Shown: positions 56,094 to 64,000, counted from the stretch's first letter. The stretch is 64,000 bases of DNA from Oscillospiraceae bacterium (GCA_015068055.1 SVLG01000001.1:1-64000); one strand, 5' to 3'. Notes: generated by a model not told the origin, from the letters alone. Translations and numbers: made by a program.

Positions 56094-57334
56094 GCGTTAT
56101 TCTCTCTTTTCATTTTTTGAAGATAGCGAAGCAGCGACACAGTCAGAAGTCCCAGCCGCAGCAGCAAAGCCAGCGACAAGCTCACACAGGCACCTGTCAA
56201 ACCATAGGCCGCCACAAGGGGCGCGGCGGTAAGCACGCAGCAGACAACGGCCACGCCGTTGGTCCAAAGGAGGGTCATTCTCTTGCCCATGGGGACAAAA
56301 AGGCAAAGGAAAAAGGAGTTGATAAGCATCAGCAGGGCGTTGATGAGCACCGGCGTCAAAAGGTACATGTGCGCCAGAATCTCTTCCCCGAAGATAATCC
56401 GGAAGAAGAACGGACCCAGAAGATTGCCAAAGATGAGCCCCAGGACACCCACGCCCAGCGTCACCAGCAGCACCGTCACAATAAAGCGGCACAGGGGCTT
56501 ATACTCCCGCTGATAGAGGAGACGGCTGAGAGGCGGCGTCAGACTGGCCCAGGCGGCTGTGCCCATGGTGGAAAGGATCACCACCACGATGGACACCGTG
56601 CTGTAATAACCCAGCATCTCCGAGCCCAGCGCCCGCTCCACCGCGTCCCGGGGGATATAGCTCATGGCGCTGTCCAGCACACTGGAAATCACCAGCGGAA
56701 GACAGGCCTTTACCAGAGGTCCCGTTCCTTTCAGCCGGAACCGGTTTTCCTCCCGTCCGGCCCGGGCGAGGATGCGGAAATCATAGCTTCCCAGACAGAG
56801 AAGCCCCGCCGCCGCCATCAGTAAAATGGCCACAAAGAGGGGCCAGCCCAGCAGAATGGCCAGCAGAAACGCCACCATGGGGATGATGCCCCGGAGCGTT
56901 GCCGAAAGGGCCACCCGGTCGAAACGCTCGTTTCGCTGCATGCTGCCGATGACCACGTCGTAGATGCAATCCACGGTCTTGAAAGCCATCATGGCAATGC
57001 AGCAGAGGACGATGGTGCTGCTGTAGCCGGAGAGAGCCAGCCCTATCGCAAAAACCACCAGCGCCAGCGAACAGCTGACCACACGCAGAGCGTAAAACTG
57101 GCCGTCGCTGAAATTTCGCTGCACATCGCTCAGCTGCAGTCCCCGCATGCCGGACATACCGATGAAAGAAAAGACATTGGCAAAGGAGAGGGCCAGCGAA
57201 TATTGCCCCGCTGCCTCAAAACCGCTGATCCGCGTAAGGAACACCGTCAGCAGCCATTGACAGAAAAAGTGGAAAAAGGTGGCGTATGTATTCAGGAAAA
57301 GCCCCGAAGTGATCTTCTTTCCGCTCTCTTTCAT
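56090..57334 (-). CDS. Oligosaccharide flippase (Wzx/MOP superfamily)
   Basis: A 414-residue protein with 12 to 14 predicted helices. N-terminal LTVFLTRISGFEAAGQYSLA and FSFIGMSGMRGLQLSDVQRN match polysaccharide export flippases. It would move a lipid-linked oligosaccharide across the membrane. It overlaps the GT2 gene upstream by one base and the GT2 gene downstream by four. No Wzy polymerase is found in the operon, so a single-repeat glycan or a separate polymerase is implied. Confidence 0.87.
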   Translation of the reverse strand: MKESGKKITSGLFLNTYATFFHFFCQWLLTVFLTRISGFEAAGQYSLALSFANVFSFIGMSGMRGLQLSDVQRNFSDGQFYALRVVSCSLALVVFAIGLALSGYSSTIVLCCIAMMAFKTVDCIYDVVIGSMQRNERFDRVALSATLRGIIPMVAFLLAILLGWPLFVAILLMAAAGLLCLGSYDFRILARAGREENRFRLKGTGPLVKACLPLVISSVLDSAMSYIPRDAVERALGSEMLGYYSTVSIVVVILSTMGTAAWASLTPPLSRLLYQREYKPLCRFIVTVLLVTLGVGVLGLIFGNLLGPFFFRIIFGEEILAHMYLLTPVLINALLMLINSFFLCLFVPMGKRMTLLWTNGVAVVCCVLTAAPLVAAYGLTGACVSLSLALLLRLGLLTVSLLRYLQKMKRENNA

Positions 57335-58368
57335 TATCTGTGCTTATAGAGGCCGACTTTGATCGCCATCTGGTAGACCCAAAGCAGACAGCTCATAAAG
57401 AAAGCCATATGGAAAAAGCGGTCGATAATCTCCAACTTGCTGCTGAGCCAGATCTTCTGCTTGAAGTTGTTATTGTAGCCATTTTCCTTAAAGAGCGTTA
57501 TCCGGGGATTTTTGAGATAGTCCGGATAATAGCGCCGCATGATCTCCCGGCATTGGAGATAATGCTCCCGGCGCTCCCGGAAATTCTCACAAATACCTAC
57601 ATAAATCACGGAATAATACAGGATGATACACATGTACTCATACTGGGCATAGTCATCCTTATCCAGCCGGGGTGCCACATCCACCAGTTCGCGGAACGTA
57701 CCGTCCATCTTCTGAGGCAGAAAGTTTTTCTTCTTTCTGTCCACATGGGTGAAAGAGGTGTTACGCATGAGGATGTTGTAATGGGCTTCATTAAGAGCCT
57801 TGTAGTTCCTGGTATGGGAGTTGATCTCGCTGTGGAGATAGAAGTCATCAAAATAGCTGTCGGGCTTGAATGAGATGCCGTTGTCCACAATGACACTACG
57901 GCGGAAAAAACAGCCCGGAAACGCACCGCGCACCCAGCGGGAGGCCTTTTCCGACAGGGTATGGCAGCCGAGGCTGTTCCCCTCGTCGTCCCAGATTCGG
58001 GTGCCCTGCAGCAGAATGTCCAGACTCTTATCCTTCAAGTGCCCATAGGCAAGCTCCAGATAATCTTCGTCCATCCAGTCGTCGGCGTCGTTGAAGAGGA
58101 TGTACTCCCCCCGAGCCATATACATACCCTGGTTTTTGGAGAGAGACGCCCCTTGGTTTTTCTCCGCCTTCCAGTAATTCACGGGGATGTCCGGATGCTC
58201 CTTCATAAAGGCGAAGATGACCTCCTCGCTGTTGTCGGTGGAGGCATCGTTCACAAAGCAGATCTCAAAGTCCCGGAAAGTCTGGGACGCAATGGCGGAA
58301 AGTGCCGTGGGCAGATAGGCCCCGTCGTTATAGCAGGGCATGATTATACTGAAAAAGGGAGTATTCAC
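57334..58368 (-). CDS. Family 2 glycosyltransferase
   Basis: A 344-residue cytoplasmic or membrane-associated GT-A transferase. The N-terminal FFSIIMPCYNDGAYLPTALS, ICFVNDASTDNSEEVI and YILFNDADDWMDEDYLEL (DxD motif) are diagnostic. A C-terminal basic hydrophobic stretch ends at YQMAIKVGLYKHR. Start chosen as GTG 58368 with AGAGGAGG upstream. The longer frame to 58443 would run through the operon promoter. It leads the glycan operon. Confidence 0.9.
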   Translation of the reverse strand: MNTPFFSIIMPCYNDGAYLPTALSAIASQTFRDFEICFVNDASTDNSEEVIFAFMKEHPDIPVNYWKAEKNQGASLSKNQGMYMARGEYILFNDADDWMDEDYLELAYGHLKDKSLDILLQGTRIWDDEGNSLGCHTLSEKASRWVRGAFPGCFFRRSVIVDNGISFKPDSYFDDFYLHSEINSHTRNYKALNEAHYNILMRNTSFTHVDRKKKNFLPQKMDGTFRELVDVAPRLDKDDYAQYEYMCIILYYSVIYVGICENFRERREHYLQCREIMRRYYPDYLKNPRITLFKENGYNNNFKQKIWLSSKLEIIDRFFHMAFFMSCLLWVYQMAIKVGLYKHR

Positions 58369-58414
58369 AACACAAAGTCCTCCTCTTACACACAAAGATA
58401 AAAAACCAACTTTA

Positions 58415-58443
58415 ATTATAACGCCAATGCACAGTTTTTTCAA
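58415..58443 (-). promoter_or_regulatory. Promoter of the glycan operon
   Basis: On the minus strand TTGAAA (58438-58443), 17-base spacer, TATAAT (58415-58420). Leader of about 40 bases to the GTG. Confidence 0.75.
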
Positions 58444-58460
58444 CCTATTTCGCAGGACGA

Positions 58461-58493
58461 AAGCGCGGGATGCTTTGCATCCCGCGCTTTTTT
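58461..58493. terminator. Terminator after lrgB
   Basis: GCGCGGGATGC and GCATCCCGCGC form a perfect 11-bp stem with loop TTT. Followed by TTTTTT on the plus strand and TTTCG on the minus; it ends the AOR-lrg operon. Confidence 0.8.
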
Positions 58494-59184
58494 AAGCGAT
58501 AAATTTTACGGCCAGCGGAAATATCGCTGCCGTCAGCAGCCCCGCCGTCACCAGGGACAGACTGCTCACCGCCCCCACCAGAGGAGATATCTCGTTGGCC
58601 TTGCTGGTTCCGATCACATGACCGGCCGTACCCAGCGCCACACCCCTGGCGATGGGGTTTTCCAGCCGGAACAGCCGGAACAGCCAGGGACTCAGCACGT
58701 TGGCCAGGATGCCGGTACAGATAATGGCCGCCGTGGCCAGCGCCGCCGTCCCGCCCGAAAGCTCGCTGAGAGGGGCACCGATGGCGGTGGTCACACTCTT
58801 GGGCAGCAGCGACACAGTCAGCGTCCGCTCAAACCCTGCCAGCAGAGAAAAGAGAACAATGAACAGAAGGCTGGCAAGCGTTCCCGCCGTAATCCCCGCA
58901 AACATTGCCCGCAAATCCTTTTTCAGCACCTGCAGCTGCTCATACATGGGCACCGCCAGTGCAATGGTTGCAGGAGTCAGGAGCCAGGCGATCCGGCTGT
59001 TTCCCGCCTGATAGCTGCCGACATCCAGCCCCGTGAGGGCAAGAGCGCCCAGCACAAAGAACACCGCGATCAGAATGGGGTTGCACAGGGGCGAACGCAG
59101 TTTCCGCTGGCAAAAGAGACCCAGCCGGTAACCCAGCAGTGTCAGCGCCAGAGGAAAGAGACTGTTTGAAAAAAAGTCACTCAC
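58492..59184 (-). CDS. lrgB: LrgB/CidB family membrane protein
   Basis: A 230-residue protein with about seven helices. Family motifs are NPILIAVFFVLGALALTG, LLTPATIALAVPMYEQ, LLPKSVTTAIGAPLSELSGG and ARGVALGTAGHVIGTSKANE. With LrgA it forms a carrier; in B. subtilis and streptococci homologues move pyruvate and possibly other small acids. GTG at 59184 overlaps the lrgA stop (GTGAGTGA). It is last in the five-gene AOR operon. Confidence 0.92.
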   Translation of the reverse strand: MSDFFSNSLFPLALTLLGYRLGLFCQRKLRSPLCNPILIAVFFVLGALALTGLDVGSYQAGNSRIAWLLTPATIALAVPMYEQLQVLKKDLRAMFAGITAGTLASLLFIVLFSLLAGFERTLTVSLLPKSVTTAIGAPLSELSGGTAALATAAIICTGILANVLSPWLFRLFRLENPIARGVALGTAGHVIGTSKANEISPLVGAVSSLSLVTAGLLTAAIFPLAVKFIA

Positions 59185-59536
59185 GATCCTGCGCCCCCTT
59201 TCCCGCCATACGCTGGGCCACGCCGCCGCTGATGCCGAAAACCAGCACCGTGGAGGAGAGAATTAAAAGAGCGATGGGAAAAAGCTCCGGCGCAATCCAT
59301 TCCCACTGCTGAACCAGACCCACCGCCGGACTTACAAAGAGCAGCGGCAAAATCGAAGTGAGAAAGGCTGCGGCGTCCTTCACCTGTTCCGCGCGGACAA
59401 GCCCTGTACAAAGTGCCGCAAAGAGCAGGAGCAGCCCATAGACCGCCGCGGGAATGGGCAGAGGAATCAGCCGCTGCAGGGCCTCCCCCACCAGGGTAAA
59501 GCCCAATAAAATCAGGAACTGGGACAGATACTTCAA
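59177..59536 (-). CDS. lrgA: LrgA/CidA family membrane protein
   Basis: A 119-residue holin-like protein with four helices. FLILLGFTLVGEALQRLIPLP, then PAAVYGLLLLFAALCTG, AAAFLTSILPLLFVSPAVG. It acts with LrgB. It lies 3 bases after the alcohol dehydrogenase gene, so the carrier is made with the enzymes that oxidise or reduce aldehydes. Confidence 0.9.
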   Translation of the reverse strand: MKYLSQFLILLGFTLVGEALQRLIPLPIPAAVYGLLLLFAALCTGLVRAEQVKDAAAFLTSILPLLFVSPAVGLVQQWEWIAPELFPIALLILSSTVLVFGISGGVAQRMAGKGAQDRE

Positions 59537-59539
59537 CGC

Positions 59540-60754
59540 TTATCTCCGGACGCGCTCAATGAGCCGGCGAACGTCGCCGCGGCTCCAGACCACAGGCACG
59601 GGATAGAGAGGGTTAGCCTCCTTGCGGGCCCAGGTGATCATCTGCTCGATGTCCTCGTCCCGAATCACGTCAAAGCCGTCGGGCAGACCCATCTTCGCGT
59701 TGGTTTCCTCAATCCAGGCGATGAAGTTATTGGCCTTCTCGGCACGGTTCTCGCCGCCGATGCCGCAGACATCGGCCAGATCGGCAAGGCGGGCATGGGC
59801 CGCGCTGCCGAACTCACGCATGACATGGGGCAGCAGCACCGCCATGGCCAGACCGTGAGCCACGCCGTAGAGGCCGCCCAGTGTGTGGCCAACCGCATGG
59901 ACATAGCCCACGCAGCCGCGGGTAAAGGCACGGCCGGCGTAGAAGGCACCGCGCTGCATGTTCTGCCGGGCTTCCAGATCGCTGCCGTCCTCAAAGGCCT
60001 TGAGAATGTTGTCGTGGATGAGCTTCACGGCCTCCTTGGCCAGGAAGTTTTCCAGCTTGGTGTTGTAGGTATGGTTGGTATAGGCCTCCACGGCGTGGGC
60101 CAGGGCGTCCATGCCGGTGGTGGCGGTGGTGTAGGGAGGCAGACCCGTGGTAAGCTCGGGGTCCAGCACGGCGTACTTGGGGATCAGGAAGGGGTCGTTG
60201 ATGGCGGCCTTCCGGTGGGTGGCTGAGTCGGTGATGACGGCGGCCACGGTGGTTTCGGAGCCGGCACCGGCGGTGGTGGGGATGGCCACAAAGGGCGGGA
60301 TGGGCCAGTGAACCTTCAGCAGGCCCTGGAACTGGGCCACCTTCTTGCGGGGGTGGACAGCCTTGGCGGCAATGCCCTTGGCGCAGTCGATGCGGCTGCC
60401 GCCGCCCAGGGCCACGATGGCCTTGCAGCCGTTCTCCCTGTAGGTCTTATAACCCAGCTCCACATCGTCGGTGGTGGGGTCGGGCTTGTCAAAGGCCTGC
60501 ACGGTGTAGCGGATGCCGTTCTCCTCAAAGCCGTCCAGCATGGGCTGCACCTGACCGCGGCGCACCATGCCGGAGCCGGTGACCACCAGAACGTCGTTGA
60601 TCTTCTTCTCTTTCAGAAACGCGCCCAGCTCGCGGATCTTGCCGGGACCCTCCAGATAGTGGGGCATACGGTAGCCCATGAAGTAGTTGCCGATCTTCAG
60701 CACCGCCTGAAACGTGCGGCACCAGATGACTTCCAGCCGATAAGACATGCTCAT
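59540..60754 (-). CDS. Iron-containing alcohol dehydrogenase
   Basis: A 404-residue Fe-ADH of the group III type. The N-terminal domain has VLVVTGSGMVRRGQVQPM and the NAD site IVALGGGSRIDCAKG. IPTTAGAGSETT follows. Metal ligands lie in TGMDALAHAVEAYTN and GYVHAVGHTLGGLYGVAHG. The enzyme interconverts alcohols and aldehydes with NAD(P)H. Start is ATG 60754 with AAGGAGGATACGTT upstream. It is 16 bases after the MoaD gene in the AOR operon. Confidence 0.93.
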   Translation of the reverse strand: MSMSYRLEVIWCRTFQAVLKIGNYFMGYRMPHYLEGPGKIRELGAFLKEKKINDVLVVTGSGMVRRGQVQPMLDGFEENGIRYTVQAFDKPDPTTDDVELGYKTYRENGCKAIVALGGGSRIDCAKGIAAKAVHPRKKVAQFQGLLKVHWPIPPFVAIPTTAGAGSETTVAAVITDSATHRKAAINDPFLIPKYAVLDPELTTGLPPYTTATTGMDALAHAVEAYTNHTYNTKLENFLAKEAVKLIHDNILKAFEDGSDLEARQNMQRGAFYAGRAFTRGCVGYVHAVGHTLGGLYGVAHGLAMAVLLPHVMREFGSAAHARLADLADVCGIGGENRAEKANNFIAWIEETNAKMGLPDGFDVIRDEDIEQMITWARKEANPLYPVPVVWSRGDVRRLIERVRR

Positions 60755-60770
60755 AACGTATCCTCCTTCA

Positions 60771-61001
60771 TTATCCTCCGGCGACCGGGGGCAGCAGCTG
60801 CACCACGTCGCCGTCGTTCAGTTTTGTTTTGGCGTTGGCCTTTTCACCGTTTACCAGAAGGTAGCAGCCCCGCAGGGCCTTGCGGTCAAAGCCCGCCTTC
60901 TCCAACCGGGCAAAGAGCGTCTTCACGCTCTCCGCCTCCACCTGCAGCTCCTTCACGCCGCTTTCCAGCCGCATGAGGCCGTAGAACTTCACGCAGATCA
61001 C
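60771..61001 (-). CDS. MoaD/ThiS-family sulfur carrier, AOR-linked
   Basis: A 76-residue beta-grasp protein ending in the Gly-Gly tail required for adenylation and thiocarboxylation (LNDGDVVQLLPPVAGG). GTG at 61001 overlaps the AOR stop (GTGA). MoaD supplies sulfur for the pterin dithiolene of tungsten or molybdenum enzymes such as AOR. The long frame to 61451 is an overlap with the AOR gene and not the true start. Confidence 0.87.
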   Translation of the reverse strand: MICVKFYGLMRLESGVKELQVEAESVKTLFARLEKAGFDRKALRGCYLLVNGEKANAKTKLNDGDVVQLLPPVAGG

Positions 61002-62908
61002 GGCAGAATGCGAAGCTTGCGGAGAGTTCTGTCCGTGGGGATGCCGCAGCAGTCCCAGCCACGGGCCGCGTAGTAGGTCTTCTTGAGTTTCTCCAGCGGC
61101 ACCTTGGTCTCGGGCCGTTTGGGATCCTGGGGAGTGTCGGTAAGGCGCTTGGGGAGCTTGTCGTTGGCGGAGGAGACGCCAAATTTGCAGTTGATATAGC
61201 GCTCCAGATTGTAGCCGCGCTCGCCGCACTGGATGTATTTGCCGAAGTCCATCTTCATGCCCACGGCGTAGGGGAACATCTTCGTGTGGTGGAAAACCGG
61301 CAGATGCAGCATGGCAACGCGGGGGCACTTGTTGATCAGGCGCACGGCCCAGCCCACATGGGGCACCACGGCGTTGACGGTCTTGGTAATGACGCCGTTG
61401 GGCTTGGTCAGCAGGAAGCCGGGGAAGAAGGCATAGGAGGTAAAGAGGCACTGGCCGGAGGCGGATATCATCTCCATGAGGTCCTGGAAAAGCATGGTAA
61501 AGTCGGCCTTGGCCTTGGGCGTCTGGGGATTGGCGTTGAGGCCGAGGCCCTCCACGATGACGAGATAACCGGCGTTCAGGTGGCAGCCGCCGCGGTTGGC
61601 CACGGCGTAGCCGAGGCCCTGACCCACGGCCCGGCGGGGCTCATAGGCCGCCAGTTCCAGACCCTTGGAATGCATGGCAAAGTCCTTGCCGCCGTACTTC
61701 TCGCTGAGACGTTTGCTGCCCTCGGCCAGCTCCACGCCGATGCCGCGGCGGTGGGCGATGTCGTCAAAGATCCGGGAAAGCTCGTCGGTGCTGCCAAAGT
61801 GCAGCCCGTTGTCCCAGAGTCCCTGTTCATTGGCCTCCATGGCCCAGGCGATGGTGTTGGCGGCGGAGATGGTGTCCATGCCCAGCTCGTCCAGCTCATA
61901 GTTCCAGTCAAGGATCTTCTGCAGGTCGTTGTTGCAGATGTTGCCGCCCAGCAAACCCAGGGTCTCCAGCTCGGGTCCCTTCACCGCCTGTCCCTGCACC
62001 GTTACGGTGCGGGCACAGCGGATGGGGCAGGAGACACAGCCCTTGTTGGTGATGTTGAACTCCTCGGCCAGACGCTCGCCGCTGACATCCTCAAAGTTCT
62101 CGTATTGACCGGCGGAGTAGTTTCTGGTAGGGAGAAGACCATGCATCTGCATGCTGGTCACAAGACCGGCGGTGCCCAGCTTGGGCAGCTGAGAGCCGGT
62201 GAGGGGGTGGCTCTGCAGATACTTGATCCACTTCTTGATCCACTCTTTGCTTTTTTCCTTGTCGTGGAGGTTGATGGGCTTATTACCCACGGCCACCACA
62301 GCCTTGAGGTTCTTCCAGCCCAGCACGGCACCGAGGCCGGTACGGCCGGCGGCCCGCTCATCGCTGATGATGGAAGCGTATTTGACAAGGTTCTCACCCG
62401 CCGGGCCGATGCAGAGCTTGCCGAACTTGGTCTTGCCCATGATCTCCGTGAGCTTTTCCTGACACTCGCCGGTTTTTGTTCCCCAGAGATCAGCGGCATC
62501 GTGGAAGCGGATTTCCTCCTCGCCGATCTCCAGCCAGGTGGGGCTCTCGCACTTGCCCTTAAGGATCACCGCGTCGTAACCGGCCTTCTTAAGATAGGTG
62601 CCGAAGCCGCCGCCGCAGTTGGAGGAGGCCAGGATGCCGGTCTGGGGGGACAGGGCAGAGATATTAAAGCGGGAAGAACTGGGTGCACCGGTACCGGTGA
62701 GCGGGCCGGTGGAGATAACCACCCAGTTTTCCTCGGAAAAGGCGGTCTCCTTTCCGCTGAGATGGTCGGCCAGAATGCGGGCGGCCATGATCTTACCGCC
62801 TATGTAAAGGTCTCTCTGTTCATCCGTCCAGGGATATTCTTCGCTGCTGCGGCTGGTAAGGTCAATGGCCAGCACCTTGCCCATATAGCCGCCATACTTC
62901 GTTGCCAT
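60998..62908 (-). CDS. aor: Aldehyde ferredoxin oxidoreductase (tungstopterin AOR family)
   Basis: A 636-residue enzyme that oxidises aldehydes to acids with ferredoxin. N-terminal GYMGKVLAIDLTSRSSEEYP, IGGKIMAARIL and TGPLTGTGAPSSSRFN are the pterin-binding family signatures. The [4Fe-4S] ligands are Cys291, Cys294 and Cys298 (CVSCPIRC) with a later Cys in the YINCKFG region. TNPK-type proteins are closely related, but length and motif order fit AOR. First gene of an operon with MoaD, Fe-ADH and LrgAB. GGAGGG precedes the ATG. Confidence 0.94.
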   Translation of the reverse strand: MATKYGGYMGKVLAIDLTSRSSEEYPWTDEQRDLYIGGKIMAARILADHLSGKETAFSEENWVVISTGPLTGTGAPSSSRFNISALSPQTGILASSNCGGGFGTYLKKAGYDAVILKGKCESPTWLEIGEEEIRFHDAADLWGTKTGECQEKLTEIMGKTKFGKLCIGPAGENLVKYASIISDERAAGRTGLGAVLGWKNLKAVVAVGNKPINLHDKEKSKEWIKKWIKYLQSHPLTGSQLPKLGTAGLVTSMQMHGLLPTRNYSAGQYENFEDVSGERLAEEFNITNKGCVSCPIRCARTVTVQGQAVKGPELETLGLLGGNICNNDLQKILDWNYELDELGMDTISAANTIAWAMEANEQGLWDNGLHFGSTDELSRIFDDIAHRRGIGVELAEGSKRLSEKYGGKDFAMHSKGLELAAYEPRRAVGQGLGYAVANRGGCHLNAGYLVIVEGLGLNANPQTPKAKADFTMLFQDLMEMISASGQCLFTSYAFFPGFLLTKPNGVITKTVNAVVPHVGWAVRLINKCPRVAMLHLPVFHHTKMFPYAVGMKMDFGKYIQCGERGYNLERYINCKFGVSSANDKLPKRLTDTPQDPKRPETKVPLEKLKKTYYAARGWDCCGIPTDRTLRKLRILP

Positions 62909-62936
62909 GGAATCCCTCCTTCTTGTTTACGGACCT

Positions 62937-62965
62937 ATTATAAACCTGTATTTTCACTTTATCAA
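62937..62965 (-). promoter_or_regulatory. Promoter of the AOR operon
   Basis: On the minus strand TTGATA (62960-62965), 17-base spacer, TATAAT (62937-62942). It overlaps nothing but the short gap after the MoeB gene. Confidence 0.72.
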
Positions 62966-62971
62966 TGCCTC

Positions 62972-63631
62972 TCACAGAGAAAACAACTCGAAATCCCCGT
63001 GGAGAATGTCAATATAATGCAAAACGCCGCTCTCCACATCCCGCCCGGTGAGGAAACGGACGCCCAGCGCCGCCTGCACCGCGGCGCAAAGGGCCGGCGT
63101 AAAGCTCAGGGCGCTCTTGTCCCCCGGCTCGTCTTCCCCCTGGTAAAGCCGCTCCACCAGGCCGTCCCCGGGCAGACTCAGCGCCGCCTGCGCCGTCCAG
63201 CCGCCGATGGCTCCGAAGACACAGGGCACGAGCGCGCCCGCAAGAATTTTCCGCGCGGCTACGCTGTCCAGCCCATCCAGGACCAGATCGCAGCCGGCCA
63301 GAAGCTCCGCCGCGTTTTCTGCTGTAAGAAAAACGGGATACGCCTCTGCCTTTATGTTCGGATGGATGCGTCTCAGCCGCGCCGCGGCGGCCGTCGCCTT
63401 GCTTTGGCCCAGCAGGGCCGGCTCAGACAGGAGCTGCCGATTGAGATTGCTTTCCTCAAAGACATCGCCGTCGATAACGCGGACCGTACCCACGCCGAGC
63501 CGGCCCAAAAACTCGACCAGATACCCGCCCAGACCGCCGCAGCCCACAACCGCCACGGTCCTTTGGCGAAGAAGGCTCTGCTCAGCCTCGCTTATCGCCG
63601 GGATATTTCGTAAATAGCGTTTTTCAACCAT
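62972..63631 (-). CDS. MoeB/ThiF-family adenylyltransferase lacking the zinc motif
   Basis: A 219-residue E1-like enzyme. The nucleotide site is VAVVGCGGLGGYLVEFLGRLGVG, with VIDGDVFEESNLNRQLL and the Lys in GQSKATAAAARL. It would adenylate the Gly-Gly tail of the AOR-linked MoaD protein. The CxxC zinc pair of MoeB and ThiF is not seen, and the C-terminus is short (usual length 240-270). It starts at ATG 63631 with AAGGAGG. It lies 63 bases upstream of aor and may be co-expressed by read-through. Confidence 0.85.
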   Translation of the reverse strand: MVEKRYLRNIPAISEAEQSLLRQRTVAVVGCGGLGGYLVEFLGRLGVGTVRVIDGDVFEESNLNRQLLSEPALLGQSKATAAAARLRRIHPNIKAEAYPVFLTAENAAELLAGCDLVLDGLDSVAARKILAGALVPCVFGAIGGWTAQAALSLPGDGLVERLYQGEDEPGDKSALSFTPALCAAVQAALGVRFLTGRDVESGVLHYIDILHGDFELFSL

Positions 63632-63652
63632 GGGCACGCCTCCTTTTTTCTG

Positions 63653-63688
63653 ACACAAAAGCGGAGTGATATCACTCCGCTTTTGTGT
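63653..63688. terminator. Perfect 36-bp palindrome acting as terminator
   Basis: ACACAAAAGCGGAGTGAT is followed directly by its exact complement, with no loop. T-rich flanks on both strands. It stands 5 bases after the stop of the gene at the right edge and 22 bases before the MoeB start codon. Confidence 0.82.
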
Positions 63689-63692
63689 TTTG

Positions 63693-64000
63693 TCAATTTA
63701 TACGGTAAATTACATAGCCGCCGCTTTCGCAGAAAAATTCAAAGCCGAAGGGGGGTTCCTCCCGCCTTGCAAAGGCGGAGTCATCCCGTACGCCGATGTA
63801 GTCAACCCGGGACGCACACAACTGCTCATACGCCCAGACCGGATCGCTGAAGTCCTGCCCGTTTCCTTCCGTAAAAAAGTCATCGTGGAGAACAACCGGC
63901 GCAACGGCGCCTTCCTCCAGCGGCTGGTCAAAGTATTTCCACTGCCGATCCCGACAGGCGCCGACCAGCTCTATTCTTTCGGAGTACTGTCTGAAAAAGC
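63693..64000 (-). CDS. Unknown protein, C-terminal 101 residues (cut by window edge)
   Basis: A frame open from the right edge to TGA at 63693-63695. It begins FFRQYSERIELVGACRDR and has VAPVVLHDDFFTEG, VWAYEQLCASRVDYIGVRDD and ends FEFFCESGGYVIYRIN. No start codon is inside the window. The aromatic-rich C-terminus with a final Tyr-Arg-Ile-Asn resembles the soluble tail of some membrane proteins, but I do not recognise the family. A plus- or minus-strand short frame at 63710-63931 overlaps it in another phase and is not used. Confidence 0.6.
   Translation of the reverse strand, partial: FFRQYSERIELVGACRDRQWKYFDQPLEEGAVAPVVLHDDFFTEGNGQDFSDPVWAYEQLCASRVDYIGVRDDSAFARREEPPFGFEFFCESGGYVIYRIN

Noticed and set aside
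60771..61451. 226-codon version of the MoaD gene
   Set aside because: The first 150 codons overlap the AOR gene in another phase and have no similarity; GTG at 61001 overlapping the AOR stop is the normal coupled start.
63710..63931. 73-codon minus-strand frame near the right edge
   Set aside because: Another minus-strand phase is open from the window edge to 63693 and reads as normal protein; the short frame is rich in Arg and Ser as shadows are.
1..64000. tRNA, rRNA, IS elements, prophage or toxin-antitoxin modules
   Set aside because: None was recognised on either strand: no tRNA-like cloverleaf with CCA-proximal pairing, no transposase or integrase motifs.

Overview
The window is a 64-kb stretch of GC-rich bacterial chromosome. 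It has strong AGGAGG-type ribosome binding sites, sigma-A style promoters (TTGACA/TATAAT), lipobox lipoproteins, a sporulation-type SpoIVB S55 protease, an aldehyde ferredoxin oxidoreductase and a corrinoid-activating Fe-S/ASKHA protein. Together these suggest a strictly anaerobic, probably spore-forming Clostridia member, most like the gut Oscillospiraceae group. The lineage is inferred from gene content and style, not from an rRNA gene. No rRNA, tRNA, CRISPR array, IS element or prophage was seen.

Layout. 1-2 kb: 3' end of a cysteine synthase gene and an ECF sigma/putative anti-sigma pair, then a 380-bp multi-level inverted-repeat element. 2.4-18.7 kb: a catabolic block with an old-yellow-enzyme Fe-S flavoprotein and two-subunit aconitase X; an ArsB-like transporter; a seven-gene oligopeptide import operon (SBP, DppB, C, D, F, M20 peptidase, CapA-family protein) divergent from a LysR gene; and a second LysR gene divergent from an ornithine cyclodeaminase-family gene. 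AcnX plus an OCD-family reductase is the known route from cis-3-hydroxyproline to proline, so import and use of hydroxyproline-containing peptides is a testable reading. 18.7-26 kb: an M14 endopeptidase with LysM, SpoIVB, a GNAT acetyltransferase behind an elaborate leader, a GtrII-like membrane protein, a tandem flavodoxin-like protein and two small envelope proteins. 26-31 kb: a six-gene operon of two tRNA-editing proteins, purine salvage enzymes and a PIG-V-like mannosyltransferase.

31-42 kb: a RACE-type activator overlapping mutY, a duplicated-domain lipoprotein, a carbohydrate ABC operon (ATPase, two permeases, SBP), a membrane-anchored MerR regulator with its own 19-bp-spacer promoter, an AEC transporter and the remnant of a sugar permease gene. 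42-49 kb: an operon joining a NeuB/PseI-like nonulosonate synthase to a complete Dpp-family ABC importer. 49-58 kb: a converging glycan operon (two GT2 enzymes, flippase, PP-loop ATPase, pyruvyl transferase, TPP enzyme, SDR epimerase), probably ending with an AraC regulator. 58-64 kb: a MoeB-like enzyme, then an operon of AOR, MoaD/ThiS-like protein, iron alcohol dehydrogenase and an LrgA/LrgB pair, and finally the 3' end of an unknown gene.

The most unusual items are the giant palindrome at 2.0-2.4 kb, the uORF/stem leader before the GNAT gene, the NeuB gene with an apparent AUA start, the glycan operon with an unassigned PP-loop ATPase, the AOR-LrgAB operon, and the membrane-tethered MerR system.
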